Positions 1 through 11,096 of a stretch of 64,000 nt of DNA are shown here, one piece after another. Where the stretch lies: the NCBI GenBank assembly GCA_022592445.1, contig JABYQR010000260.1, positions 1 through 64,000 on the forward strand, in the 5' to 3' direction. This stretch comes from Cytidiella melzeri (lineage: Eukaryota; Basidiomycota; Agaricomycetes; Polyporales; Irpicaceae). Under the pieces are notes generated by a model that had not been told where the DNA came from, searched no databases, and worked only from the letters and a program-made list of their open reading frames with translations. Within the stretch, counting starts at the first letter, position 1. Each line of letters starts with the position of its first letter. The position numbers and the translations under genes are program-made.

Positions 1-2
1 AG

Positions 3-137
3 GTAGAGGAGGTGGAGGTGGACTCGATGGAGTGTGAGTCGGGACGGTCGGCAGCTGGCGTGCTTGTTTTGGGTCGGAAGCCGGCTCGACGGGTGGCGAA
101 GTTGAAGAGCGTGCTCAAGAGACTCAGGTTGTGGTAA
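3..137 (+). CDS. 3' end of an unidentified protein-coding gene (partial)
   Basis: Reading frame 3 is open from the window edge to a TAA at 135-137 and encodes 44 residues. The first part is acidic (Val-Glu-Glu repeats), and the last part is basic and leucine-rich (around LKSVLKRLRLW). The shift from acidic to basic residues and the codon choice look coding, and no open frame continues past the stop. The rest of the gene lies upstream of the window, so no family can be assigned. It could also be a chance open frame. Confidence 0.45.
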   Translation, partial: VEEVEVDSMECESGRSAAGVLVLGRKPARRVAKLKSVLKRLRLW

Positions 138-824
138 GTAGGACAATCCCGACATTGATGAAGGATCAATTAGGCCGTTTGGCTGTTCAAGATATCCTGG
201 ACTACCTTAACAATGCGAGGTCATTGCATGACGGTCTCGTAGACCACGTTATGCTCCTCGTCGTGTAGGCTTCCGACGAAGAACGTTTGTCTGCCTAGTG
301 TTATTCAGTGTCGTTGTAGACCTGTAAGTTATTTTAGTGCTTCGTTGTCTACCTTACCTTCTGCATCCCTGGCGGTGTATTTGTGCTTGCTGCACGCTTT
401 GGACAGTGTTGTACCTTTTATATTCGCGCGGACCTAGACCTGGTCATGTTCTATCGCTGTGAAGTTGAATGCATTCTTGTACTACTCGCGAACATTGCGG
501 GTTAGTCGCGGGATCTATACTTGCCATCCTCGACTTCCGAAACTTCTCCACCGACCGCGGCGCTGTACCGTGACATACTGTAGCTGTAAGTGAGTGAAAG
601 CATCGTCTTGTCTATACTATGTCTATATTTACAACAGCTCCAATACTAAATGACCTTGTTAATATTAGCCCCGCCTTCCTCCCGACAGTTACGAGGAAAT
701 CGCCTTCCGACCCCCGAGACAACATGAGGTCATGCACTGCTGCATATTATCAATATGTCTGGAACAACATCTAGGGGCTACAGGCCTAGGTATACGTAGG
801 CCATAGAATACCGGTAAGGATAGT
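138..824. other. Intergenic region, no gene recognised
   Basis: No open frame with coding character was found between the partial gene and the MIF-type gene. The stretch should hold the 3' UTR of the upstream gene and the distal promoter of the next one. Confidence 0.5.
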
Positions 825-834
825 CTATATATAC
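825..834 (+). promoter_or_regulatory. Probable TATA box of the MIF-type gene
   Basis: CTATATATAC lies about 100 bp upstream of the ATG at 931, a normal TATA-to-start spacing for basidiomycete genes. The gap to the start codon is CT-rich. Confidence 0.5.
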
Positions 835-930
835 GACCCGAGCTCTCCTCGAAGGGCTACACTACGTTCCCCTTCACCACGACTAACCCATCCACCCACC
901 CGCTCAACGTTCAACCCGAACCTTGGAACG

Positions 931-1602
931 ATGCCAGCCCTCGAACTGAAAACCAACGTCAAGCTAGCCGACCCCAAGGCGTTCCTCGCCGAGTTTTCCA
1001 AGGTCAGATTATACCCAGCGCGAAGCTCTTTCCCGAAACACACGAAAAAAAAAAAACAATGTTCAATAAATGTGACATTGCGTTTTGTTTTCACAGCTGG
1101 CGTCGGCCACCCTTGGCAAACCCGAAAGCTTCATCAACGTCTCGTACACCTACAACGAGTACATGACCTGGGGCGGGTCGTTCGATCCTGCGTATCTGCT
1201 TGCCATCGTCAGTATACTCTCTCTCCTTGTTTGTGTGTGAATTGTCGGAAACTCACTACTCTATTACATGTCAATACAGACCTCCCTGGGCAACGTGAAC
1301 CCTGAATCCAACGTGACGTACAGCAAAACGTTCTCCGAGTTTTTCCAGGAGAGATTGGGTGCGCCGAATAGCCGTGGATACATGTGCGTTTCCTCTTTCT
1401 CTCCCTCTTTGTCTACTCAGTAACTGAACGAACCCCCTCAGCTCAATGATTGACCCTGGTCCAGACAACATGGGGTAACGTCAACTCCTTGGGCAGGAGG
1501 GGAACATGTGATGTACTGATGCTGTTCCATTGTAGACACCGAGGGACAACCTTCAGCGCAATCTTTGCCGAGAGAGCGCGTGCGGCCGCACACTCACGTT
1601 GA
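931..1602 (+). CDS. MIF-type tautomerase (macrophage migration inhibitory factor homologue)
   Basis: Five exons: 931-1002, 1097-1207, 1280-1383, 1442-1474 and 1536-1602. All introns are GT-AG and the phases close on a 128-residue protein, close to the roughly 115 residues usual for MIF. Met is followed by Pro (MPALELKTNV), the residue that becomes the catalytic N-terminal proline of the tautomerase superfamily. The pocket lysine is matched in LGKPESF (Met-numbered Lys32). A segment NVTYSKTFSEFFQERLG aligns with the family block around NRSYSKLL, followed by RGYISMIDPGPDNMG and a TTFS near the C-terminus. The Cys-X-X-Cys of mammalian MIF is absent (SFDPAYLLAI in its place), and the Asn after the Tyr-Ile pair is Ser. 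The family forms trimers and is normally cytosolic without a signal peptide; none is seen here. The physiological substrate is unknown, so enzyme activity is inferred only from the conserved pocket. Confidence 0.88.
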
Positions 1603-3027
1603 GTTGCAAGGCTCTAGCAGATGCATTCGGCACCGAAGATGCATAGACCGTTGTGTATATAATATACCTTGGACCAAATCACATCATTACTTGGGACTTT
1701 GGCGTCATGTCTTACTAACTTGAAGTGGTGTACAAAGGTGGGTACTTGTCGTTCAGAGTGTGGCGGTGTTCCGAGAGACGACTGTCGGGCGCGGGCTGTA
1801 GCAAGGTTCGACGGAGCCGCGGCATGACGCTGGCATGTCGATCCACGACAATCCCACGCGCCTCAGCTGCTTGTTCCAATGTTTGACCGCAGTCGGTGGT
1901 CGGAGCGATCCGACTTGGGGCGATTGGTGAAATTGGCTTACAGAATGGATGTCCTCGCATACGTTCCTTCTCCACGCGCACGCGTTTTGTTGGGTGGAAT
2001 GGTGAGTTGCGTAGTCCGATGCTTCTAGTCTCACCGAACGCAACAGTTGGTTGTAATGAGGCAGTTCTGATGAACCGCGGAGCCTGTCGGTTTGACGCAA
2101 GACTTGTGTGCCTGCGTCCTGGAGTGAGCAAGTATGATGTCAGCGCAAGCTTACCTAGGAAAGACTCTCCCACTGGTGAACGTCGTGCTGGTATTGCAGT
2201 CTCGGCGAAATGGACATGTGCGAGCAAGCGGCCCACATCTGGGTAGTTGCGCCTTCGATGCAGACATGGACAGGAGAGATGTCAGTTGTGCATCGAACTT
2301 GGGACTTCTGTCGGGGATATTGACTAGTTTTGTGCACAGCAGCGTAGGATGGAAGGATGAGGACGGAGGAGAAGTAGCCCCACATGGGAGAGCAGTCCTT
2401 ATCTCGACAGACAGTGGCATGACGCCTTCGTGGCATCGCTCTTCGCAAACTCTGTCGACTGGTTTGCACGCATCAGAATCAGAGTGCGACATGAGAGACC
2501 CGCTCTGGACTCGCCTCGAAATGAGAGATTTGTCTCTGGTGCTCGACCGCACGTCGTTGGACAGGTGGGCGCAGTGGGAGGCAACTCGACGGATTGGCAA
2601 ACATCTCGGCTTGTCCTTGCCAGTGGCCACAAAGCAGCGTGCCGAATGCGGTGGCTGCGGGTGCAGTCCGTCCTGAAATGGAAGGTAACGAGGGTTGTGC
2701 GCGAACCACGAGCTTTGTTCACAGGCAGCCCACTCTCGCACCCGTTAGCGTTGAGATACGCGTGCCAGTAGAGCATGGAGGAACGTCGCTGCTGTGCCAA
2801 TGCTTGAAGCTCATGCACATGCACATCACAGACATCGATGGATACCTCCTGCTTACTACGGCACATCACGGTAAGTATCCATATCTTGACTCTGTTATCT
2901 TTTCTAATGATTCCTACACTTATTTTTACGACAGTCTCACAATGACGCATGTCGCCACAACTCAACCACCGCTCAATCCTCCCGGCTTCCATCCTACTCC
3001 AACCTCCTTCCCCCGCCTCCCAATACA
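1603..3027. other. Long intergenic region, no gene recognised
   Basis: Both strands contain overlapping medium open frames between 1,715 and 2,770, but none has splice-compatible neighbours or a recognisable domain. They look like chance frames in GC-rich DNA. A decayed gene cannot be excluded. Confidence 0.4.
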
Positions 3028-3036
3028 TATATAAAG
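3028..3036 (+). promoter_or_regulatory. TATA box of the aspartic protease gene
   Basis: TATATAAAG lies about 65-70 bp upstream of the ATG at 3099, followed by a C/T-rich leader typical of strongly expressed fungal genes. Confidence 0.6.
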
Positions 3037-3098
3037 CCCTCCCCCGCCGTCCACCCCACCACTCCCCCATCTCTTGCCCTTCTCACAAATACTCAACC

Positions 3099-4684
3099 AT
3101 GTCTTCAGCTCTCCCTTTCGTCAGCCGTGTCGTAGGCACCCATGCCAAAGAAATCCTCGCCCGTGACCGCTCCAGGGCACAGAAGCTGCTTTCTGGACGT
3201 CACCCTCATGGCCCCCACGGCTTCCGCGAGCTCCGTAGCCACCGTCACGCCAAGCACGGCGCATCCGGCGACAAGAGCGGTGGAGGCGGAACTGCCCCCT
3301 CCAGCCCCGACGCTGGTGTCGATGTCACTGATGCCGGTGTCACCTACACCGCCTCGGTTGGCGTAGGCAGCCCGGCCACCCAGTACACCCTCTTGATCGA
3401 CACTGGTGAGTACTTTTATCCATCCCCCCCCCCCCACGCACTTTTATCCATCCCCCCCCCCCACGCGTTGATGATATCAATGCTTTCACAGGTAGCTCCA
3501 ACACTTGGGTTGGCGCCGGCACAAAGTATGTCAAGACCTCTACCAGCAAGAGCACCGGACACAAAGTCGTACGTATCCTCTCCCTCGGGCCATCTCATCG
3601 TCGCTAAGGTATCGCTTCTTTTAGAACGTCAGCTACGGTTCAGGTTCATTCTCTGGAACCGAATGTGAGTTTCGTAGCTGTCGCATTCATGAATGACACT
3701 GATCTCGGGCACCAGTCACCGATACTGTCGCTATCAGCCCATCGCTGGTCATCCAGAACCAGTCTATCGGTGTCGCGTCCACTGCCCAGGGCTTTGACGA
3801 TGTCGATGGTATCCTTGGTATCGGCCCCGTTGACCTTACCAGTGGCACTGTCTCTGGCGACCAGTCCATTCCCACCGTGACCGACAACCTGTTCTCTCAG
3901 GGAACCATTGCCAACGACTTGATCGGCATTTCTTACGAGCCTACTACCACTGACGGCCAGTCGAACGGCGAGCTTTCCTTTGGTAGTGTCGACGAGTCAA
4001 AGTACGTCAACGACGCCGTAAGAGAACCTTCTCACTGACTTGCTTTCGCTTCAGGATTACCGGAGATGTCAACTACGTCCCGATCACGTCCACCTCGCCC
4101 GCTAACGCCTACTGGGGAATCGACCAGACCATCAGCTACGGCAAAACCACAATCTTGGACTCTACTGCAGGTATCGTCGACACCGGCACCACCCTCGTCT
4201 TGATCGCCACCGACGCGTTCCAAAAGTACGAGAAAGCGACGGGTGGCAAGTTGGACAACACCACCGGTCTCTTGACCATCACCGAGGCGCAATACGAAAA
4301 GTTGCAGCCGCTGGTCTTCAACATTGGTAAGTGCACGCGTGCTAAGAATTTTGCGATCTCACTCAACGTTCGCGTTGTCACAGGCGGCGTTTCCTACGAG
4401 CTCAGCCCCAACGCCCAAATCTGGCCTCGTGCTCTCAACTCCACCCTTGGAGGACAGGAAGGTCAGATCTACCTTATCGTTGCCGACCTGGGCAGCAACA
4501 GCGGCCAAGGCCTCGATTTCATCAGTAAGCTTTCTTCTTTTCTGAATAGTGGACTAGGAACCGATTCTCACCTTTTTTGCCAGATGGCTTCGGATTCCTG
4601 CAGCGCTTCTACAGCGTTTACGACACTGGCAACGCTCAAGTTGGCTTGGCCACCACTCCCTTCACTGACGCCACCACCAACTGA
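3099..4684 (+). CDS. Polyporopepsin-like aspartic protease (peptidase family A1)
   Basis: Seven exons: 3099-3405, 3492-3568, 3625-3664, 3716-4001, 4055-4326, 4384-4524 and 4584-4684. Phases close on 407 residues. The two catalytic motifs of a pepsin fold are present: LLIDTGSSNTW with Asp101 and GIVDTGTTLV with Asp279. The flap is in the segment VSYGSGSFSGT. The C-terminus (GFLQRFYSVYDTGNAQVGLA) is the usual A1 ending. The first intron splits the first DTG glycine codon. Family members are secreted or vacuolar acid proteases made with a propeptide; residues 1-75 here are basic and look like a propeptide. No hydrophobic signal peptide is seen after this ATG (MSSALPFVSRVVG), which is odd; either an upstream exon was missed or secretion is unconventional. 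The TATA box directly upstream favours this start. Confidence 0.92.
3412..3466 (+). repeat. Tandem duplication with poly-C tracts inside intron 1 of the protease gene
   Basis: Two near-identical copies (3412-3439 and 3440-3466) of a unit made of ACTTTTATCCAT, a run of about 12 C, and ACGC. Together they fill most of intron 1. Confidence 0.85.
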
Positions 4685-4956
4685 ATGCAAGATAGGTCCA
4701 AGAGCCGACTGTGAAAGAACACTGTAGGATAGGCGAACTGGATAATAAATATGAACTCTGGAATGGACTTTGAACTTGTACTCGTAGTTGATAATGTTTG
4801 ATAAAATGCATTATGACAATTGACTTGCAACCTCAGTCAGTATGATACAGTGGCCGTCTGGGTATCTACAGGGCATAGTCTGGGGCACGATACATATATG
4901 TACACTGCAAGAAGCTCAAGAAAGCGTTTCACGAGCAAACATTGGACAGTCCATGT

Positions 4957-6410
4957 CTAAAAATCGTCAGAGAAATGATCCGCCAAGTTCTCCTTGATTT
5001 CCTTGAACCGGATGGACATCACAGCCAACACATTCTCCTTGCACGCCTGCACACCCTCCAACACCCCCTGCAGAGGAATCTCCCCCCTCACAATCGCCGT
5101 CATCATCCCCTCCGTCCACATCAACCTCCCCAACACGTCCTCCCTCTGAAAGAACACCACACCCAACGGCATCGGCCCCTCCGTCCAATTCTCCAACGCC
5201 CCCTTCCACATCGCCCCAAACGCCTTTGTACACCGCGCCTGACTCGTGCACCGTGCCGAGTGCGCCAACGGGGGTGGGTTCAACGGAAGAGTCTCCCACA
5301 GTTTGCAAAGCGAGTGATACCCGCACAACAACCGGATTCGTCGTTCTCGAGTCAAGAGCGCTGTTGTAGCTCCTTCGGTGGAGGAGGAGGAGGAGAGGAC
5401 GGCGGTGTCCCAGAATGGTTTACCTTTGAGCATCATGGCGTGGTAGGCGAGACCTAGCATGTGTCGGAGGTTGAAGCGTTCGCCGACGTCGATAGCGAGT
5501 GCGATATCTTTTGGGTTGCCTTCGCCGATGAGGTGGCGCCAGCGGAGGAGGGCGAGGTCGAGGAGGTCGAAGCGTTCGCAGAGTGCGGAGAGTTCTGTGA
5601 TTTGGACGAGTGAAGGGGGAGGAGGGGGGGAGGAAGAGGAGGAGGAAGAGGAGAAGTTGGGGGGGAGGGCGATGGGGTGGGAAGTGGAAGGGCCGCAGGG
5701 GGGTGGGGGTGTGCTTGTGAGGACGGTGTCAAAGGCGGAGGGGCGGGAGAAGTACGTGTAGAGGCAGGAGAGGGCCCAGGATTCGAGAGAGCGGAATTGG
5801 TATTTGTTTGTGATGCGGGCGAGGTTGAAGAGTTGGGTGTAGTCGGCTTCGGGGGTGAGTGCGGTAAGGAGTTCGTGAGGTCTGCAAGGGAAGGAGGGAG
5901 GGAGGGGGTAAGTTGTGTTTGAGGGTTCAGTAGGGGTAGGGTACAAGAGGAGGAGGGACGTACAGTGCGTAGAGAGACCATAGCAGAGCACGGAACTCGT
6001 CCGCGGTGTCTCCTTGCAGACGTATAGGGTTCTCGTCTGCGTCTCCTTCGGTGCTGAGCGTCACGCTCGAGTCCGACCGCGACGAGTCTGTCTCGGACGA
6101 CAGTTGGAACATCGTCTCGAACGCCGACTTGTCCTTCATCAACGTCGACCGGTGTACCTATCCACACCAACCAATCACCTTCTTCGTCAACCACACAGGG
6201 GAGAGACGCGGCGGGGTTTCCATAGGAAACTGACAGCAAACGCACCTTGAAGAGCGTGTTCTCGACGAGAAACACACTGTTGCCATCCGAGATGTAATAC
6301 GTCGAGTCCCTGCTCGGTCCTGGCATCGAGAGCGAGAGTATGCCTTCCCCCAGGAACGAGCGTGTCATGGTCATGAGGGGGCTGTCTGGGTGCATTTCGT
6401 CTGCATCCAT
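4957..6410 (-). CDS. BTB/POZ-domain protein, paralogue 1
   Basis: Three exons on the minus strand: 6410-6246, 6157-5964 and 5881-4957, giving 427 residues. The N-terminal half has the BTB pattern seen in many agaricomycete proteins: TYYISDGNSVFLVENTLFK, VHRSTLMKDKSAFETMF, and FRALLWSLYALPHELL. A helical region follows (LFNLARITNKYQFRSLESWAL). A Ser/Pro low-complexity spacer lies near the middle, and a C-terminal helical domain contains ETLPLNPPPLAHSA and KENLADHFSDDF. BTB domains mediate dimerisation or adaptor binding; the C-terminal domain is not one I can name. The intron positions (after VENTLFK and within LYALP) match those of the gene at 9648-11096 exactly, showing a duplication. The gene converges on the protease gene with about 270 bp between stops. 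Confidence 0.85.
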
Positions 6411-7772
6411 GGCAAAGCCACCAAGTGTAAAGCGGGAGAAGGGTGTATAGACGTATTAATATTCCAGATGAATGGCTAGAAGGAAAGAGCACAGCAGCGG
6501 GAGCGAGGCTTCACCTCAAAGGACACAAGTACATGGGACGAAGCCGCTTGGGACGATGACGGAGATGACTGGCGTCTGTTTTGATAGCAGTGGAAAAACA
6601 TCACCGTCTCCTTGGAACTTCAGGGCAAACACGCTCGCTCAACGGTCAAGATTGTACACAAGTCCATTGATTATTACACGAGTCTAATGGGAGTTACAAC
6701 AGGATCAACCAGAACTAGTGAGAGTACACAGCTGCAAGAGGAGCGAGTTAGCAAACTGCACAGTGCTGCACGGAACTTGCAAAAGTACAGAGAGAAAGAG
6801 TTCAGACATCCAAAGGAAGGTACTTGCAAACCCGCATCGCATCGACCCCCGCCTCCCGCCCAGCGCACCACGTTTGAACATGGCGGCCCACACTTCACTG
6901 TGCCATTTTGGGTTCGACACAGTATTGAAGGGGGAATGTTAAACGTTCGGCATTGGGGGAGTGCTCCCAAAAAAGAGAGGATGCTTGAGTGAAAACTGCG
7001 AATGTACGGTATGGTTTCATCATACGACCAGGGTGCGCCGCGACAGAGATGGGAAAAAAGAATTTTTAGAAAGATTTCGGATGCTCACCCGTACACGGTC
7101 CCACCCTCACATATCAAGAACCCACGACGCTGGTACCTGTTAACGGCCTGGAAGAGTAAAGTCAGCAAAGGGAAGTCAGGGAGCCCAAGTATGCCTAGAA
7201 GACGGCAGAAGATGATCAGACAAAATGGCACTGGCAAGTACACTGTGCGTTCCGTAGAACGCTAGTCTGTTGCGAACAGACTACTCTATTTCTCGGCATG
7301 GTCGTGTAGGACGGGGAAGAGAATTACAGTCATCATGGAGACAGACGAGCGAAAATCAGGACTCACCATGAACGAACGACGAGGAAGAAAAGGAAAAGGA
7401 GCAAAGACAGAAATTTATAACATCGTGTGTTTGGCGATATTTGGCAAGCAATCGAGTCGTGGGAACACAACCAGTCGGCGGGAAACGACTGCCTTTGGAT
7501 TGAACTTTATTTCCACACTACCACTGTACGATCATTGAGCTTCCTGCAGCCCGAAAGTGAGTGCGAACAACACTCGGTGCAAGAGCCATCGGACGCACAA
7601 CTGGCCGTTCCATGTCGTAGCTGTGTACACACCATGACAGCTCAATATACATAGTAATATACACATCCCAGACATAGTCATCGTATCCCATAATATAACC
7701 ACGACCTCTAGTCGGCATAGCACCAGCTATAGTATTGTCCCGCAACCAATCAACCGTAGTCCTCGCACACAA
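6411..7772. other. Intergenic region, no gene recognised
   Basis: The stretch holds the promoter of BTB paralogue 1 and the 3' flank of the aldo-keto reductase gene. Short open frames on both strands lack splice partners or recognisable domains. Confidence 0.4.
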
Positions 7773-9296
7773 CTACTGCGGCGAAGATGATGGCGCAAGG
7801 AGGAATGTCGTGACAAAGTGGTACATCACAGCGACGTAGATGGCGAATAATATCAGCATGCTGATATACGAGTAGGATAAGAGACCCTGCCGTGCCTGGC
7901 GACAGCACAAACCAAGTTCAAGGTCGGTCGGCTCGCCCTTCGCACCAGCCTCGTCGATGGCAGCGATCTCCTCCTCCGTGAGGGCGGCTAACGGTATCGT
8001 CCCGAGGTCAGCCAATGATAATGGGTCTCGGAGACGGAGAAGGTTCTCACGTAGGTCAGCGACGTGGAGATATTCCTTCATGTGTGCTTCAGAGGAGCTA
8101 GTGCTGAGGTGGTAGGAGGACTGCAATCAGGACACCGTTGCCGTTGTAATTCAATGCACTCACGTAACGATGGCAACGCCTTTGCTTCGAACCCAGGCAA
8201 GAATGACTTGTGTTGGAGTCGCTCCCAGTCGTTTTGCAGCGGCATTTATGGGTTCGTCGACAGGGCCACCTGGAAAGCGTGTAATGGGGCTATGATCATC
8301 GAATTAAGCCAATGGTCACTAGGCCGTGTTGGGTCCTAGGAAACCAAATACCTCAAGCTGCTGTACGCCTCAATAACAATGCCATGTTTAGCAGCGTACG
8401 CGAGAAGTTCTTTGTTCTCGGCGTAGTTGTATGGATTGAAGTAAATCTGTATGTCTCCATGACGAGCGGAATGCTGTACGATGCGGGACACTGCGTACCT
8501 GGTTCACAGCAGGTTTGATGCTGCTTCCTTTCACAAGCTTTTGCAGTTGTTCAAGGTTGAAATTACTGACTCCAATACTCCTACTGACGAGTCAGATACC
8601 CTAAGTGGGACACAATTTTGGACTGCTTACTTTGTGAGGCCCTCATTCTTGAACTTTTCGAATTCGGACCACGTCGCAGCAATATCCGCTATAAGCCTGG
8701 GATTGTGAATGAGGTACAGGTCGACTGACTTGACGCCAATCTGTGTGGCACCTATCAGCGAGGTCATACGCTGCACACTGGTATCGAAAGCCAAACATTG
8801 TCCAAGCTGCCTGTAATTGCCCACCTAGCGGTGCCCAATCCGCTGTACTTGGTGGTGATGAAGAGGTCCGATCTCGAAAGGCCACTTTCCTGTACCGCTT
8901 TGCCAACGTGCTGTTCCGTTCGATAGACTAGTACACAAGCGTCAGAACGCAAATAACAAGGCACGATGGGGATGGCCTTTGTGACTGACACTGAGCGCTA
9001 TCTAAGTGCACAAAGCCCAATTTGATGGCCTGTTGGACATAGACGGTGACGTCCTGGAGACAATTAGTGTGAGCACAGTGCAATACGGTTGCCTGGGACA
9101 TGAAGGAAACGAATATGTACCTGGCCTTTCCACTTGGAGCCTGTGCCGAAAGCGATTGTAGGCATCTGGATAGACGAGTAGTACAGGTCAGCGCCGCCAT
9201 GAATCGGACAGCATACTGGAAACTCTGTCAGTTGCGAGTATGCATGACGGTTTGTACCTTGTTGCCATCGTTCAAGGTTACCGTACCGAAAGGCAT
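7773..9296 (-). CDS. Aldo-keto reductase with a C-terminal membrane segment
   Basis: Ten exons: 9296-9258, 9165-9121, 9053-8990, 8927-8797, 8740-8631, 8580-8499, 8446-8352, 8289-8164, 8103-8051 and 7987-7773. Phases close on 319 residues. The start MPFGTVTLNDGNK and IAFGTGSKW are typical of the AKR barrel. The catalytic tetrad is visible: Asp46 and Tyr51 (LDSAQFYRTE), Lys76 (ITTKYSG) and His105 (DLYLIHNP). Later blocks are IGVSNF, AVNQIYFNPY, EAYSSLSP, FPGGPVDEP and AWVRSKG. Such enzymes reduce aldehydes or ketones with NADPH. The usual C-terminal end after EIAAIDEAGA is replaced by about 50 residues that include a run of about 23 hydrophobic residues (YISMLILFAIYVAVMYHFVT). That suggests a tail-anchored enzyme with the catalytic domain in the cytosol. 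The topology is inferred. The final exon is in frame and ends at TAG. Confidence 0.88.
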
Positions 9297-9647
9297 GTTG
9301 CGGTGCTGGAGGTCGTGGTCAAAGAGGGCGTACGGCGAATCCACCGGTCTCAAGCCTGAGTATATATCTTGCATTCCGCGGGAAAACATGTTAGCCGCGC
9401 TGTCCTAATACGCTTTCCTAATGGTGCAAGATTTGACGTTCACGTCGGGTCCCATATGCCTTCGCAGCGATTACTAGCTCGTGCTCGCGAGTGGAGTACA
9501 CAGGCATACTTGACGAAGCTGAGCAGAGAGTGAGGAAACTCGACGAGGTGGATGTGGTTGGTGGTAAACAGAGGCTGTAACTTGAAGCTACTCGGAGTCC
9601 TTACCTGATACATAGACGCGTCAATGTCTCTCATGTAGCGACTCCCA

Positions 9648-11096
9648 ATGTCGTTAACCTTGCACAAACGGTCGAGGTCCCCTTCTGCTGCTCTGGATAA
9701 CCTCGATAACCTCGCAAAACGGAAAAGAGTTGACGAAGAGATTGAACAGATGTTACAGGTTTCCGAGGACCAGGCCCCTGTGATAGGGAGACAGCAACCC
9801 CAGCTAGTGCGAGACGAGACGTATTACATGCGGGATGGGAGCTGTGTCTTGCAGGTCGAGAACACGCTGTTCAATGTGCGCATATGCCTGGTCGTGCAAG
9901 AACAACCACTGATGTATTGCGCAGGTGCACCGGACGCTACTTTCAAAGGACTCGTCCCTCTTTAGCAGCATGTTCGAGCTCCCTCAAGGTGACAAAGTGT
10001 CAGAGGGCAGCTCTGACAGCTGCCCGATACACCTCAACGGTGAGAGTGTGGTGGAGTTCAAGAACTTCCTGTGGGTGCTATATGCATTGTACGTCTCTAC
10101 ATGTGCCCACTGTGTGCGTGCTGAACTCAGCCGGGCACCCGCAGACCACATGAGGTCTGTCTCGTCACGAGCCCGCAGATCGATCTGGACAGACTTAGTC
10201 GCCTAATCGACATCGCCCGCGTATCATTCAAGTACCACTTCAAGTCAATCGAAACCTGGGCGTTGGACGTCATCACAGAACACGTTAACAGAAAGTCCAC
10301 CTCCCCCATATTTCCCCTTCCAGCCATCCCACACGTCCTCTCGACATCAGTCACAGCAACCTCTATCGCGTCCACCACAATGAACGCTCACTCGGCGGTG
10401 GTCACAACCCCGCAAGCGATCGCGTCCAACGGCGCCCTCGTCTCGCGGCTGATGAGACTGGCCCAGCTCTGCGGCCACGAAAAACTGTTAAGCACGATGA
10501 TCTCAGTTCTCCGACAGCTCATGAGCTGCTCCATCCGGTACGCCCACCTCGCCATGACCCTCGCGGACGAACTCGACCTACGCTCGTTGCGGGGTATTGC
10601 CTACTTTGAGGTGATGCAGAAATCGAACGCCGTCGTCGCAAGAGGTAATTTGAGAGGCGAAGACAACCATGGAAACGACATCGACAAAGACGCACGTTCC
10701 ACTTTGTTGGACTCCGAGGGTCGCCTGATTGTCTCGCATCAGCAAAAATTGCGATTGTTAACAGGGTACTACCGACTCAGCATGGTATGGGAGGGTCTGC
10801 GGTCGACGCCACTCCCGTTAGAGCACTCGGCGGCGTGCGGGGCAACGTGGCACCAGCACGGGTGCACACAATGTTGGCTCGAGTTCTGGAAGGAGAAGAC
10901 GAAGAGCGACTCGGTGCTGCAGCACGGGCTGGCGGACGTCCTCGGTCGGCTCCGGGCGGTCGCAAAGGAGTTTGGGAGGTGGGGCTCGGCGACGTACATG
11001 CATACAGACTGTCGGGCGATAGCAAGGAAGATGATTCAGGACAAGGTCAAGATAGTTGAGGACAGCCTGGCGGATTATTTTGTGGATGAGGGATAA
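9648..11096 (+). CDS. BTB/POZ-domain protein, paralogue 2
   Basis: Three exons: 9648-9875, 9925-10088 and 10172-11096, giving 438 residues. The acceptor of exon 3 is the CACGAG at 10166-10171; using the next AG would shift the frame into a stop. The N-terminus has a basic stretch (KRSRSP, KRKRVDEE) that could be a nuclear localisation signal. BTB blocks: TYYMRDGSCVLQVENTLFN, VHRTLLSKDSSLFSSMF, FKNFLWVLYAF and IDIARVSFKYHFKSIETWAL. The C-terminal domain ends with KIVEDSLADYFVDEG, matching paralogue 1 (EIKENLADHFSDDF), and both share a histidine/cysteine block (LEHSAACG and LAHSARCT). Intron positions are the same as in the gene at 4957-6410. Function is unknown beyond probable protein-protein interaction. 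Confidence 0.84.

Noticed and set aside
1715..2770. Several overlapping open frames of 100-200 codons on both strands
   Set aside because: They overlap on opposite strands, contain no recognisable motif, have no compatible splice sites, and show no consistent codon bias. They look like chance frames in GC-rich DNA.
2949..3098. Upstream extension of the aspartic protease start
   Set aside because: It would run through the TATA box and a C-rich leader. The ATG at 3099 fits the promoter spacing better.
5454..6410. A 318-codon minus-strand frame in another register over BTB paralogue 1
   Set aside because: It shares only the first exon with the real gene and then reads through introns into Pro/Ser/Thr-rich shadow sequence.
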